Below are positions 35,588-44,409 of a DNA stretch of 64,000 bases, piece after piece. Positions within the stretch are counted from its first letter, which is position 1; every line of letters starts with the position of its first letter. The position numbers and the translations under genes are program-made. Source of the DNA: an uncultured Bacteroidia bacterium (GTDB taxonomy: Bacteria; Bacteroidota; Bacteroidia; Bacteroidales; UBA932); contig CADCHE010000012.1 of assembly GCA_902801205.1 (NCBI GenBank), positions 45,441 through 109,440 of the forward strand. The letters are read 5' to 3'. A model generated the notes under the pieces. That model saw only the letters and a program-made list of their open reading frames with translations. It was not told the origin of the DNA and ran no database searches.

Positions 35588-36412
35588 TTATGCCTGAAGG
35601 GTTTGGCGACCCTGCCATGCCGTCACGGCGGCACGGACTTGCCCGTACTCGAGCAGGAGCTTGCGGGCCAGGTCGTAGTCTTCGATACCGGTCTCCTCCA
35701 TGATCATCCGCGTGCCGCGGTCGACGAGTTTCCGGTTGGTCAGCTGCATGTCCACCATCTTGCTGCCCTTGACATGGCCGAGGCGGATCATCGTCGCTGT
35801 CGAAATCATGTTGAGCACCAGCTTCTGGGCCGTACCGGCCTTCATCCGGGTGCTGCCCGTCACGAATTCCGGTCCGACAACGACCTCCACGGGGATTTCC
35901 GCCTCCGCGGCCAGGGGCGACCCCTGGTTGCAGGTGACGCAGCCGGTCAGGAGGCCTTCGGCACGGGCCTTCCGGACACCGCCGATCACATAGGGTGTCG
36001 TACCCGAGGCAGCGATGCCGATCACGGTGTCGTCAGGACGCGGGGAAAAAGGCTGCATGTCGCGCCAGGCACCGTCCGGATCGTCTTCCGCCCCTTCGAC
36101 AGCGTTCCGGATCGCCTGGTCGCCGCCGGCCATCAGGCCGATGAAGGCGTCGTGCACACCGTAGGTCGGCGGGATCTCGGAGGCGTCCACGATGCCGAGC
36201 CGGCCGCTCGTGCCGGCTCCCAGGTAGAAGACCCGGCCGCCCCGCCGCATCCGCTCCACGATGCCGTCCACCAGGCTTTCGATCCGGGGAACGGCCTGCG
36301 CGACGGCCACGGGGACGGTGCGGTCTTCGGCGTTGATCGCCTCGATGATCTCCGCCGTGCTCATCCTGTCCAGGTGATGGTAGTTCGAGGCTTGTTCCGT
36401 CGTTCTTTTCAT
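35588..36412 (-). CDS. murQ: N-acetylmuramic acid 6-phosphate etherase
   Basis: A 274-residue SIS-domain enzyme that splits N-acetylmuramate-6-phosphate into N-acetylglucosamine-6-phosphate and D-lactate in peptidoglycan recycling. The N terminus TTEQASNYHHLDRMS is typical. VFYLGAGTSGRLGIVDASE (about 57-75) is the sugar-phosphate site with the catalytic Glu, and TPYVIGGVRKA, STRMKAGTAQK and KMVDMQLTNRKLVDRG are family blocks. It overlaps the upstream kinase by 4 bases, so kinase and etherase are made together. Confidence 0.95.
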   Translation of the reverse strand: MKRTTEQASNYHHLDRMSTAEIIEAINAEDRTVPVAVAQAVPRIESLVDGIVERMRRGGRVFYLGAGTSGRLGIVDASEIPPTYGVHDAFIGLMAGGDQAIRNAVEGAEDDPDGAWRDMQPFSPRPDDTVIGIAASGTTPYVIGGVRKARAEGLLTGCVTCNQGSPLAAEAEIPVEVVVGPEFVTGSTRMKAGTAQKLVLNMISTATMIRLGHVKGSKMVDMQLTNRKLVDRGTRMIMEETGIEDYDLARKLLLEYGQVRAAVTAWQGRQTLQA

Positions 36413-37293
36413 GCGTTCTCTCCATGATAGGCGACCAGCCCGTCCATCGGCGTCGCCAGGATGGTCTGGAAGCGGATGCCGTAAGGCCGCGCCACCTCCT
36501 GGAGGACCTGCCGGTGGGCATAGCCGAAACCGCCGACCACCCCGACGGGCAAAGCCGCCAGGTCGTACTGCTTCAGTACCCGCTCGATGAAATCGCGGAA
36601 GTTCCCGTCCACCAGCTCCTTGACATACGGAGAGGCGTCGTAGCGTTCCATGATCCAGGGGGCGAACGCGCCCAGGTAACCGCTGGGCGAGGGACCGCGG
36701 TACACGTTCTGCACCACCGTCATGTAATCGACCGGGAAGGCCGCCGCGAACTGCGAGGCCACCGGCTCGGGGACGAGTCCTTTCAGGAAATCCGCCACGA
36801 AAAGGCGGCCCAGCCGGGCACCGCCGCCCTCGTCGCCGAGGATGAATCCGCCGGAACGGACGTTCCGCACGATCTGTTTCCCGTCGTAGAGGCAGCTGTT
36901 GGAGCCGGTTCCCAGGATGGCGGCGATGCCGGGTGCGTGGCCGCAGACCGCCCGCGCGGCGGCGAGCAGGTCGGAGGCGTATTCGATCTCGGCGAAGGGG
37001 AACGCCATCCGCAGCACGCGGTCGAGGGTCTCCGCCCCGTCCGGGACACGCTCGCCTTCACGGGTGAGCAAACCCGCCGCATAGAAATGGACCTGCGTCA
37101 CCGGGGTGGCGCTCGCCACGGAGGAATCACCGCGCAAGGTCGTCAGCGCTTGCGTGAGGATCTTCTGCAGGGATTCCACCGTCATCGTGGCCAGGTTCAT
37201 GCCGGCCGTCCGGACATCTTCCCGGGCTTTGCCGCCCGGCTGTACGGCGCACCAGTCCGCTTTGGTGGCACCGCTTTCGATGATCAATATCAT
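36409..37293 (-). CDS. BadF-type N-acetylhexosamine kinase (peptidoglycan recycling)
   Basis: A 294-residue BadF/BadG/BcrA/BcrD-family kinase of the actin-like ATPase fold. IIESGATKADW at about 4-14 is the phosphate-1 loop; GIAAILGTGSNSCLYDG near 125 and SGGFILGDEGGGARLG near 147 are the phosphate-2/sugar region; GVVGGFGYAHRQVL closes the fold. Next to murQ (4-base overlap) the natural substrates are N-acetylglucosamine or N-acetylmuramate from wall turnover. The start cannot be moved downstream without losing the phosphate loop, yet the promoter's -7 element lies only about 5 bases upstream. Confidence 0.88.
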   Translation of the reverse strand: MILIIESGATKADWCAVQPGGKAREDVRTAGMNLATMTVESLQKILTQALTTLRGDSSVASATPVTQVHFYAAGLLTREGERVPDGAETLDRVLRMAFPFAEIEYASDLLAAARAVCGHAPGIAAILGTGSNSCLYDGKQIVRNVRSGGFILGDEGGGARLGRLFVADFLKGLVPEPVASQFAAAFPVDYMTVVQNVYRGPSPSGYLGAFAPWIMERYDASPYVKELVDGNFRDFIERVLKQYDLAALPVGVVGGFGYAHRQVLQEVARPYGIRFQTILATPMDGLVAYHGENA

Positions 37294-37297
37294 ATTG

Positions 37298-37305
37298 CAA
37301 AGATA
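37298..37305 (-). promoter_or_regulatory. Kinase-murQ-recR promoter -7 element, almost touching the ATG
   Basis: Minus strand TATCTTTG ends 4 bases before the ATG at 37291-37293. With the usual start-site spacing the mRNA would have essentially no 5' leader. No clear -33 TTTG. Confidence 0.6.
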
Positions 37306-37326
37306 TCGCTTTTTTGAATTATTCCG

Positions 37327-37334
37327 TATCTTTG
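37327..37334 (+). promoter_or_regulatory. rhaM promoter -7 element
   Basis: Plus strand TATCTTTG matches TAnnTTTG, 41 bases upstream of the rhaM ATG, and is back to back with the kinase promoter 21 bases away. Confidence 0.6.
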
Positions 37335-37375
37335 TAAGGATGTGAAAACAGAATCAACCACATAAATTCATTGTC

Positions 37376-37702
37376 ATGGAAAAGAACGTCAAAAGACTTG
37401 CTTTCAAGATGAAGCTGAACCCCGGGTTCAAGGAAGAGTATCGGAAACGCCACGCCGGCCTCTGGCCCGAGATGCGCAAGATGCTCAAGGACAGCGGCGT
37501 AGGCAACTATTCCATCTTCCTCGACGAGGAGACGAACACCCTCTTCGCCTATCAGGAAGTGACCGGCGAAGGCGGTTCCCAGGACCTCGGAGGCGAGGAG
37601 ATCGTGCAGAAGTGGTGGAAGTACATGCGGGACATCATGGAGGTGAATCCTGACGACTCCCCCATCTCCATCCCGCTCGAGCAGATGTTCTTCATGGAGT
37701 AG
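37376..37702 (+). CDS. rhaM: L-rhamnose mutarotase
   Basis: A 108-residue cytoplasmic enzyme of the RhaM/YiiL family that interconverts the alpha and beta anomers of L-rhamnose. Family marks are RLAFKMKLNPGFKEEYRKRH with its conserved active-site His, LWPEMRKMLKDSGVGNYSIF, and VQKWWKYMRDIME near the end. It is a single plus-strand gene converging on the DUF5722-like cluster, with a shared hairpin between the stop codons. No other rhamnose genes are in the window, so its role in a pathway here is inferred only from family. Confidence 0.93.
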   Translation: MEKNVKRLAFKMKLNPGFKEEYRKRHAGLWPEMRKMLKDSGVGNYSIFLDEETNTLFAYQEVTGEGGSQDLGGEEIVQKWWKYMRDIMEVNPDDSPISIPLEQMFFME

Positions 37703-37713
37703 CGGAAGATCCG

Positions 37714-37737
37714 CCACGCCGTCACTCGACGGCGTGG
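37714..37737. terminator. Bidirectional hairpin between convergent genes
   Basis: A perfect 10-base stem CCACGCCGTC/GACGGCGTGG with a 4-base loop, lying 12 bases after the rhaM stop and containing the last codons and stop of the convergent gene. T-tracts are weak on both sides. Confidence 0.55.
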
Positions 37738-39413
37738 AAGATCTCCGACCAGTCGGACAGACCCATCACGGACAGGTAGGGCGCGAACACCGCGTCCTCT
37801 TTTTCCGTACCCGCAGCCTGCCATACTTTCCATGCCGGCTTCACGCCGCCCGGCTCCGTTTCATCGTCCGGATAGCGGCGCAGGCCGATCTTGAGCCCGA
37901 ATTCGCCCCGGTTGTCGAGCCAGGCGTGCCACTGCACGGCGTCGATGCCCTCCAGGGCTTCGATCTTCTTCCAGGCCCAGCAGGCGCCGGCCGCCTGGTC
38001 GCGCAGGTCCTCTTCGGAGTAGCTCGGTGAGTTCGTTCCGTTCTCGGACAGGAAGAGCAGGCGCTTGCCGCCCTTGTAGAAGTGCTCCGGATTGCGGATC
38101 CAGGCATCGATCACTTCCAGGTTCTTGAAAGTCAGGTATTTCGAATCCAGCGACCAGGTCGTCTTGGTGTCATCCTCCCAGAACCGCGGTGCCGCCAGGT
38201 TCTGCGGATACGGATGCTGTGCCACGCCCCACGGGAAGTCGCCCTCGGCGTTGGAGTAGCGGACATGGTCCTCGAGCATCGAACGGACCAGGAAGCCCTT
38301 CTCGTCCTCGGGCACCGTCCAGTTGTGCGTATACGAGCCCAGCACCCAGGCCTCGGGATCGTACTGGCGCGCGATGTTCCAGGTCAGCCGCATCGACTTC
38401 TCGTAGGCGTCCATATACAGTTCGTAGGGCTGCGCGCCCATGTTCGTCCAGCCGATGCCGTAATCGACCTCGTTGTGGATGATCCAGTGGTTGATCCGGC
38501 CATGCTCTCCGGTGGAATACCGGTCGGCCAGGAAGGTAAGCACCGCCGCATAGGCGTTGCACGCCTCGGCCGTCGTCATGTTCGGCATCGAGTAGAAGCC
38601 GCCGTCGCAGTCGGGATGGCGGAACAAGGGCGTCAGCGCACGGTCGGCGCTGTACAGGTCGATGAGCGTGATGGCCGAGGTGATGACGCCGCGCTCCGTG
38701 CAGAACCGGAGGGTCTTGTCCAGGCGTGCGATGCGGTCGGCGTCGAAGTGCCAGGTGACACCGCCGTATTCATACGGAATGTCGTTGGGACGTTCTTCCT
38801 TGAATATCAGACTGTTCAGATGGATGTTCACAGTAACGCTGCGGATCCCCATCGAGTCGATGTCGGCGGCGAAGCGGTTGGCGCTGAAGCCGCCGAGGCC
38901 CTTCTTGCCGGTCAATTCCATCTTTTCGGGCACACGCAAGGGCGCGACTTCGTCGGCGTAACGGGCGTGCGAGCAGAGTTCCGGGCCATCCGTTCCCTGG
39001 CGCACCACCGCCCAGCGCGAAAGGGCGCGGTCATAGGTAACGCCGTCGCGGACGACATAGCGGTCGAAACTCCGGCGGAAGTGCCGCAGGAAGAGCCGGA
39101 CGGACGCGCCGTCGAGGTGCTGGGGATCGACATCTTCCCAGGGCGTCACCTCCACCAGGGAGCAGCGTCCGGCGGGCCGGCGGCCGCGGATCTTGACTTT
39201 GGTATCCGTGACGCGGACACGCTTCACCTCACCGGGATACGTCGTCGACAGGTAGGTGCTGAGCTGGTCGGCGCGGGCTTTCGCGGAGGCCATGCGGGCG
39301 GCCTTCGCCGTGGAATCCGAGCCCTCCGACATGGTCGGGAAGGCGATGTCCTGTGCCGGAAGGACAAAGGCGGTCAGCAGCAGGGCCGCCAGGGATGAAA
39401 CAATTCTTTTCAT
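37722..39413 (-). CDS. Secreted DUF5722-like protein, probable glycosidase-fold (copy 3)
   Basis: A 563-residue exported protein with signal peptide SSLAALLLTAFVLPAQ. I assign it from memory to the DUF5722 family. The core has GKKGLGGFSANRFAADIDSM, SVTVNIHLNSL and PYEYGGVTWHFDADRIA, then HWIIHNEVDYGIGWTNMG and LLFLSENGTNSPSYSEED followed by AVQWHAWLDNRGEFGL. Asn-Glu at one strand end and Glu in SENG at a later strand end match the acid/base and nucleophile spacing of clan GH-A glycosidases, so hydrolysis of a polysaccharide is plausible. It is the shortest of three tandem paralogues, lacking most of their N-terminal domain. Substrate is unknown. Confidence 0.75.
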   Translation of the reverse strand: MKRIVSSLAALLLTAFVLPAQDIAFPTMSEGSDSTAKAARMASAKARADQLSTYLSTTYPGEVKRVRVTDTKVKIRGRRPAGRCSLVEVTPWEDVDPQHLDGASVRLFLRHFRRSFDRYVVRDGVTYDRALSRWAVVRQGTDGPELCSHARYADEVAPLRVPEKMELTGKKGLGGFSANRFAADIDSMGIRSVTVNIHLNSLIFKEERPNDIPYEYGGVTWHFDADRIARLDKTLRFCTERGVITSAITLIDLYSADRALTPLFRHPDCDGGFYSMPNMTTAEACNAYAAVLTFLADRYSTGEHGRINHWIIHNEVDYGIGWTNMGAQPYELYMDAYEKSMRLTWNIARQYDPEAWVLGSYTHNWTVPEDEKGFLVRSMLEDHVRYSNAEGDFPWGVAQHPYPQNLAAPRFWEDDTKTTWSLDSKYLTFKNLEVIDAWIRNPEHFYKGGKRLLFLSENGTNSPSYSEEDLRDQAAGACWAWKKIEALEGIDAVQWHAWLDNRGEFGLKIGLRRYPDDETEPGGVKPAWKVWQAAGTEKEDAVFAPYLSVMGLSDWSEIFHAVE

Positions 39414-39425
39414 GGGTATGCGGTT

Positions 39426-41522
39426 TTAATCAACGTCATGGAAGATTTCGTTCCAGTCTTTCAGGCCCATCACTTCCAGATACGGGGCGAAGACCTCGTC
39501 CTCCCGGTCCGTACCGGCCGCCTTCCAGACATACCAGACGGGCTTCTCGCCGCCGGGGAACGTCTCGTCGTTCGGGTAGCGGCGCATGCCGATCCGCAGA
39601 CCGAATTCGCCGCGATCGTCGATCCAGGCGTGCCACTGGATGGCATCGATGCCCTCCAGCGCCTCCACCTTCTTCCAGGCCCAGCAGGCGCCGGCCGCCT
39701 GGTCGCGCAGGTCCTCCTCGGAATAGCTCGGGGAATTGGTGCCGTTCTCGGACAGGAAGAGCAGACGCTTGCCACGCTTGTAGAAATGTTCCGGATCGCG
39801 GATCCACCGGTCCACGACCTCCAGGTTGGAGAACGTCACGTACTTCGTGTCCATCGAGAAGGTGGATGCGTCGTCTTCCGCCCAGAAGCGCGGTGCGGTC
39901 AGGTCCTGCGGATACGGATGGCAGGCGACGCCCCACGGGAAGTCGCCTTCGGCTGCGCTGTAGCGCAGGTTGCGTTCGAGCATCTCCTTCGGTTTGAAGC
40001 CGTTCTCCCCCGCCGTCCAGTTGTGCGTGTAAGAGCCCAGCACCCAGGCATTCTGGTCGTACTGGCGGGCGATGTTCCATGTCATGCGCATCGACTTCAT
40101 GTAGGCGTCCATATACACCTCGTAGGGCTGCACGCCCATGTTCGTCCAGTCGGCACCGTAGTCGACCTCGTTGTGGATGATCCAGTGGTTGATCCGGCCA
40201 TGTTCCCCGCCGGAGTAGCGGGAAGCCAGGAAATCGAGCACCGCGGCGTAGGCATTGACCGCGGCCGGCTCCGTCATGTTCGGCATCGAATAGAAGCCGC
40301 CGTTACAGTCGGGATGGCGGAACAGCGGCGTCAGCGCAGGATCGGCGCTGCGCAGGTCGATGAGCGTGATGGCTGAAGTGATGATGCCCCGTTCGGTGCA
40401 GTACCGGAAGGTCTCGTCGAGCCCGGCGACGCGGTCGGCGTCGAAGTGCCAGGTGACACCGCCATATTCATACGGAATGTCGTGGGGACGTTCTTCCTTG
40501 AATACCAGGCTGTTCAGGTGGATGTTCACCGTGACGCTGCGGATGTCCAGCGAATCGAGGTCCGAAGAAAAGCGGTTGATCCGGAAGCCTCCCATGCCTT
40601 TCTTGCCGGTCAGCGCCATCTTTGGTGCGGAATGCACCGGAGCCGCCACATCGGCGTAACGGGCATGCGAGACCGGTACGAGGGTGCCGTCAGCGTCGCG
40701 GCGGACGATCATCCAACGCGACAGGATGCGGTCGTAGGTCGCGCCGTCGGGAAGGACGGCCTTGCGGGCGACCTTCTTCGCGAAGCACCAGGGGCGGTGC
40801 AGGGGGATCGTTTCCCCTTCGAAGGAACCGGGGACGACGTCCTGCCAGGGCGCGACTTCCACGAGGAAGAAGGGCCCCTTCCCGCGGAGCCGGCCACGGA
40901 CGCGTACCGCATCGGCTCCGACCGAAACCTTCTTCATCCGGCAGGGGTAGGTTTCCTGCAGATAGGACTCGAGGCCCCCGGCAAGGACTTTCTTGCGGGC
41001 TTCCGCCGCCATGGCGGCCTCGTGGGCCGCCTTCTCCCCGGCGGTCATCGCACGGAGCCCCACCTTCTCCAGGACGAGCTTCGCGCCGCTCTGCATCCCG
41101 AAATCGATGCGGAGCACGTCACCGGCGGCACCCCAGCCGTAACGGCCGGCCACCTCCCGCAGGTTCACCGCATAGGTACGGGTTTTCCGGTCGACCGTCC
41201 CGTCCAGCGTGGGGATGTTCATCGAACGGTTACCGGAGATCGGGGAGAAATACAACTGCATGGCATTGACCATCTGGGAAGCCGTGTACTCGAAGGTGAG
41301 CACACAGGCATCGTCATCGACGGCCCGCGTCAGGGGCAGAAAGTGGACAAACGGGTCACCGCCGGTGGTGACGACCTCCCAGCGGCCACCGCCCAAGTCC
41401 TTCACGCGCAGGTCGTGTGCGGTCGCAGGATCGAACCGGAGGAGGGCCTGCGGCTCCTGGCCGGCAGCGGCGAAGACCGCCATGAGGACGGCTGCCACGG
41501 ACGCAATCATTTTCTTCAACAT
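39426..41522 (-). CDS. Secreted DUF5722-like protein, probable glycosidase-fold (copy 2)
   Basis: A 698-residue exported protein with signal peptide MIASVAAVLMAVFAAAGQ. An extra N-terminal region of about 150 residues (LLRFDPATAHDLRV, WEVVTTGGDPFVHF, CVLTFEYTASQ) has the strand-rich look of a jelly-roll carbohydrate-binding domain. The C-terminal 500 residues closely match the gene at 37722-39413, including HWIIHNEVDYGADWTNMG and LLFLSENGTNSPSYSEED. The gap to the next copy is 12 bases and to the previous one 29, so the three form one operon from the promoter at 43737-43767. Confidence 0.75.
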   Translation of the reverse strand: MLKKMIASVAAVLMAVFAAAGQEPQALLRFDPATAHDLRVKDLGGGRWEVVTTGGDPFVHFLPLTRAVDDDACVLTFEYTASQMVNAMQLYFSPISGNRSMNIPTLDGTVDRKTRTYAVNLREVAGRYGWGAAGDVLRIDFGMQSGAKLVLEKVGLRAMTAGEKAAHEAAMAAEARKKVLAGGLESYLQETYPCRMKKVSVGADAVRVRGRLRGKGPFFLVEVAPWQDVVPGSFEGETIPLHRPWCFAKKVARKAVLPDGATYDRILSRWMIVRRDADGTLVPVSHARYADVAAPVHSAPKMALTGKKGMGGFRINRFSSDLDSLDIRSVTVNIHLNSLVFKEERPHDIPYEYGGVTWHFDADRVAGLDETFRYCTERGIITSAITLIDLRSADPALTPLFRHPDCNGGFYSMPNMTEPAAVNAYAAVLDFLASRYSGGEHGRINHWIIHNEVDYGADWTNMGVQPYEVYMDAYMKSMRMTWNIARQYDQNAWVLGSYTHNWTAGENGFKPKEMLERNLRYSAAEGDFPWGVACHPYPQDLTAPRFWAEDDASTFSMDTKYVTFSNLEVVDRWIRDPEHFYKRGKRLLFLSENGTNSPSYSEEDLRDQAAGACWAWKKVEALEGIDAIQWHAWIDDRGEFGLRIGMRRYPNDETFPGGEKPVWYVWKAAGTDREDEVFAPYLEVMGLKDWNEIFHDVD

Positions 41523-41551
41523 ATATCGGTTATCAGTTTATCTTGAGAGGA

Positions 41552-43714
41552 TCAGTCCAGGAAGATTTCATCCCAGTCGGAAATGCCGATTACCTTTTTA
41601 TACGGCTCGAACACTTCGTCTTCCCGGTCCGTGCCGGCCGCCTGCCAGACATACCAGGATTTCTTCTTGCCATACGGGTCCTGGGGGTCGGTGCCGTACT
41701 TGCGGAAGCCGATCCGCAGGCCGAATTCCTGCTCGTGGTCGAGCCAGCCGTGCCACTGGATGGCGTCGATGCCGTCCAGCGCCTGCACCTTCTTCCACAC
41801 CCAGCAGGCGCCGGCGGCCTGGAGCGCCTGGTCTTCGTCGCTGTAGGTAGGGGTGTTGGTGCCGTTCTCGGACAGGATGACGAGGCGCTTTTCCTTGCCC
41901 TGGTAGAAGTGCTTGGGATCGCGCGCCCACTTGTCGTACACTTCCAGGTTGTAGAAGGTCACGTACGGGGTGTCCATCGACGTCGTGAGGCCTTTGTCAT
42001 CGATCCAGAAGGCCGGACGGGTCAGGTCGCGCGGGTACGGATGGAAGGCCACGCCCCACTGGAAGTCGCCCTCGGCATCCGTATACGCCAGGAGGTCGTC
42101 CAGTTGCGAGACAACGGCGTAGTCCTCATCGATCTTCGTCCAGTTGTGGGTGAAGGAAACCAGCACCCAGGCGGCGGGGTCGTACTGCCGTACGATATTG
42201 TAAACCAGCCGCATCGACTTGATGTAGGTATCCATGAAATACAGTCGCGGCTGCTTTTCGCCCATGTTCGTCCAGGTGGTGCCGGCGTCGATCTCGTTGT
42301 GCATGATCCAGTGCCCGATCCGGCCCCGGTTGCCCTTGCCGTTGTACCGGCTGCACAGGAAGTCCATCACGGCGGCATAGTGGATCACGCCTTCGGGCGT
42401 CGTCATGTCAGGCATCGCATAGTAGCCGCCCGTGCATTCCGGATGGGTGAGCCGCTGCGTCATGGGATCGCTGTTGCGGCCGTCCTGGGGGATCAGCACG
42501 ATGCCGATGGGTACGGCGCCCTCGCGCTCGTACTGGTACATGACATTGTCACGGTGGGACGCCTGCGCATCCACGATATTGTACCGTTCGTTCGCATAGA
42601 TATACTCGGAAGTACCGTAAACGGGGGTCGGCGCCAGGTAGTCGTTCAGGCACATGTTCATGGTGGCGCTCTTGGCACCCAGGCCCTTGATGTCGTTCTC
42701 GCCGTTCAAGATGCCGACGCCGCCCACGCCCTTCTTGGTCGGGAAGGGGTTCGGACCCGGGTCGGAGACCTGGGCGACGATGTCGGCATAGCGGCCGCGG
42801 GAGACCAGTTCGGGAGTCTCACCGTCCTTCAGGATGGCCCATTTCGAAAGGAGCCGGTCGTACTTCACGCCGTCCACCTCCGCATAGCGCGGCAGTTCGA
42901 CGCGGAAGGAAGCCTCTTTCAGGGCCGTCGTGTGCTTGTGGGTCGCCGGACGGGTCACATCCATCCAGGGCGTGACTTCGGAAAGGAGGAAGGAGCCCTC
43001 TCCGTCACAGGTCCCCTGGATGATGACTTTCGACGTCGTCACCTCCACCTGCGTCACCTTCGAGGTATAATTGGCGCTGAGATAGGCCTTCAGTTCATCG
43101 GCCAGGTGCCCGTGGTCGGCCATCCGCTCCTCCTTGGCTTTCTCCGCGGCAGCCTCTTCCTCGGTCAGTGCGCGGAAGCAGATCTTGCGGAGCTGGATGG
43201 TGATGCCCGGGTTGCCGCCGAAGTCCATCCGCAGCCAGTCGCCGGAGCCGCCCCAGGCATAGTCTTTCCGTTGGTCGACAAGATTGTATTCAATGGAATT
43301 CCAATTGGTTCCGTTGGAAGGCAGCGTTCCGGTGAAGCGGGAGCGTTCCTGCGCCTCAGGCGGGCCGAAGAAGAGCTGCAGATTGTCCAGAATGCCCTGC
43401 TTGGTGGAGTACTCGAACGAGAGCACGCAAACCTCGTCCGCCAGGGCCTTGGTGAAGGGGTGGAGACGGATATACGGGTCATTGCCGGTGGTCACGAGGG
43501 TGGTGACGCCGGACGTTGCATCATAGGTACAGGTGATGTCGTGGGCGCTGGACGGATTGAACTGCAGGTATTCGACGGTCGGCACAGATTCCTGTTCAGG
43601 CTTGGGCGTAGGCGTCGTTCCGCCACCCGGCGCAGGTGCCGGCGGGGTTTCCACATTCTTTCCGCAGGCGGCAAGCGCCAGCAGGACGACAATCAGGAGT
43701 CTCTCTATCTTCAT
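41552..43714 (-). CDS. DUF5722-like lipoprotein, probable glycosidase-fold (copy 1)
   Basis: A 720-residue lipoprotein (lipobox LALAAC, then a Pro/Gly/Thr linker), so unlike its two paralogues it is membrane-anchored and perhaps surface-exposed. It has the same N-terminal strand-rich domain (YLQFNPSSAHDITC, GNDPYIRLHPF) and the same core. The candidate catalytic blocks are HWIMHNEIDAGTTWTNMG and LVILSENGTNTPTYSDED. It is the most divergent copy: the region before HNE carries different loops (NMCLNDYLAPTPVYG, EREGAVPIGIVLIPQ). It is the first gene of the three-gene operon and divergent from pnuC. Confidence 0.76.
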   Translation of the reverse strand: MKIERLLIVVLLALAACGKNVETPPAPAPGGGTTPTPKPEQESVPTVEYLQFNPSSAHDITCTYDATSGVTTLVTTGNDPYIRLHPFTKALADEVCVLSFEYSTKQGILDNLQLFFGPPEAQERSRFTGTLPSNGTNWNSIEYNLVDQRKDYAWGGSGDWLRMDFGGNPGITIQLRKICFRALTEEEAAAEKAKEERMADHGHLADELKAYLSANYTSKVTQVEVTTSKVIIQGTCDGEGSFLLSEVTPWMDVTRPATHKHTTALKEASFRVELPRYAEVDGVKYDRLLSKWAILKDGETPELVSRGRYADIVAQVSDPGPNPFPTKKGVGGVGILNGENDIKGLGAKSATMNMCLNDYLAPTPVYGTSEYIYANERYNIVDAQASHRDNVMYQYEREGAVPIGIVLIPQDGRNSDPMTQRLTHPECTGGYYAMPDMTTPEGVIHYAAVMDFLCSRYNGKGNRGRIGHWIMHNEIDAGTTWTNMGEKQPRLYFMDTYIKSMRLVYNIVRQYDPAAWVLVSFTHNWTKIDEDYAVVSQLDDLLAYTDAEGDFQWGVAFHPYPRDLTRPAFWIDDKGLTTSMDTPYVTFYNLEVYDKWARDPKHFYQGKEKRLVILSENGTNTPTYSDEDQALQAAGACWVWKKVQALDGIDAIQWHGWLDHEQEFGLRIGFRKYGTDPQDPYGKKKSWYVWQAAGTDREDEVFEPYKKVIGISDWDEIFLD

Positions 43715-43736
43715 GGTCCAATCAGTTATTTACCAA

Positions 43737-43767
43737 GCAAGATAGCGTTTTTTTTCTATCTTTGCAA
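43737..43767 (-). promoter_or_regulatory. Promoter of the DUF5722-like operon
   Basis: Minus strand TTG (43767-43765), 20 bases, then TATCTTGC (43744-43737), one mismatch from TAnnTTTG. The ATG is 23 bases downstream. The spacer contains the pnuC -7 element on the other strand. Confidence 0.5.
43757..43764 (+). promoter_or_regulatory. pnuC promoter -7 element, almost touching the ATG
   Basis: Plus strand TATCTTTG, with the ATG at 43770. The predicted leader is about 2 bases. It overlaps the divergent promoter of the DUF5722-like operon. Confidence 0.6.
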
Positions 43768-43769
43768 CT

Positions 43770-44402
43770 ATGGAAAACACATTCGACCTGATCAAAGCCA
43801 TCGAAATCTTCGCCCTGGTCACCGGCATTCCCTACATGGTGCTGGAGGTGATGCAGAAAAAGACGATGTGGTACTTCGGCCTGGCCACCGGGGCGGCCTG
43901 TGCCTATTCTTTCGGCGTCCAACACCTGTGGGCATCCATGGGGCTGAACATCTACTATGTTTTCATGTCCCTGTGGGGGCTCTACCGCTGGCACAAGGAC
44001 GAACAGCGCCTCCGCGAGGAGCGTGACAAGGGCCTCACCGACGCCACGATCCACCTCGCGCGCCTGGACCGCCGGACGCTCCTGACGACCATCGCGGTCT
44101 TCGTGGCCGGCACCGCCCTGCTGATCGGGCTCCTGCACCTGCTGCACGACAGCGAGAGCAGCATGGATGCGACCGTCACCGTCATGAGTGCGCTGGCGAT
44201 GTGGTGGCTCGGCAAGGCTCACCCGCAGCACTGGCTGATCTGGATCGTGGCAGACACCCTCCTTACCGTCCTGTGCCTGTCGCAGGGCATGTACTGGATG
44301 GCCGGCTTGTATCTGTTCTACACGGTCGCCGCCGTCTACGGATACTTCCACTGGCGCAGGAACGGCGCCTACATCGACTTGGCTGAACCCGAAAAAAACT
44401 GA
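43770..44402 (+). CDS. pnuC: Nicotinamide riboside transporter PnuC
   Basis: A 210-residue inner-membrane protein with about seven hydrophobic segments. It shows the PnuC pattern: ALVTGIPYMVLEVMQKKTMW near the N terminus, AYSFGVQHLWASMGLNIYYV, LWGLYRWHKDEQ, and later WLIWIVADTLLTVLCLSQGM with VYGYFHWRRNG at the end. The Trp- and Asn-containing segments line the substrate path in known PnuC proteins. It imports nicotinamide riboside (or a related vitamin) by facilitated diffusion. The SGNH hydrolase gene follows 7 bases later. Confidence 0.92.
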   Translation: MENTFDLIKAIEIFALVTGIPYMVLEVMQKKTMWYFGLATGAACAYSFGVQHLWASMGLNIYYVFMSLWGLYRWHKDEQRLREERDKGLTDATIHLARLDRRTLLTTIAVFVAGTALLIGLLHLLHDSESSMDATVTVMSALAMWWLGKAHPQHWLIWIVADTLLTVLCLSQGMYWMAGLYLFYTVAAVYGYFHWRRNGAYIDLAEPEKN

Positions 44403-44409
44403 TCCGAAT

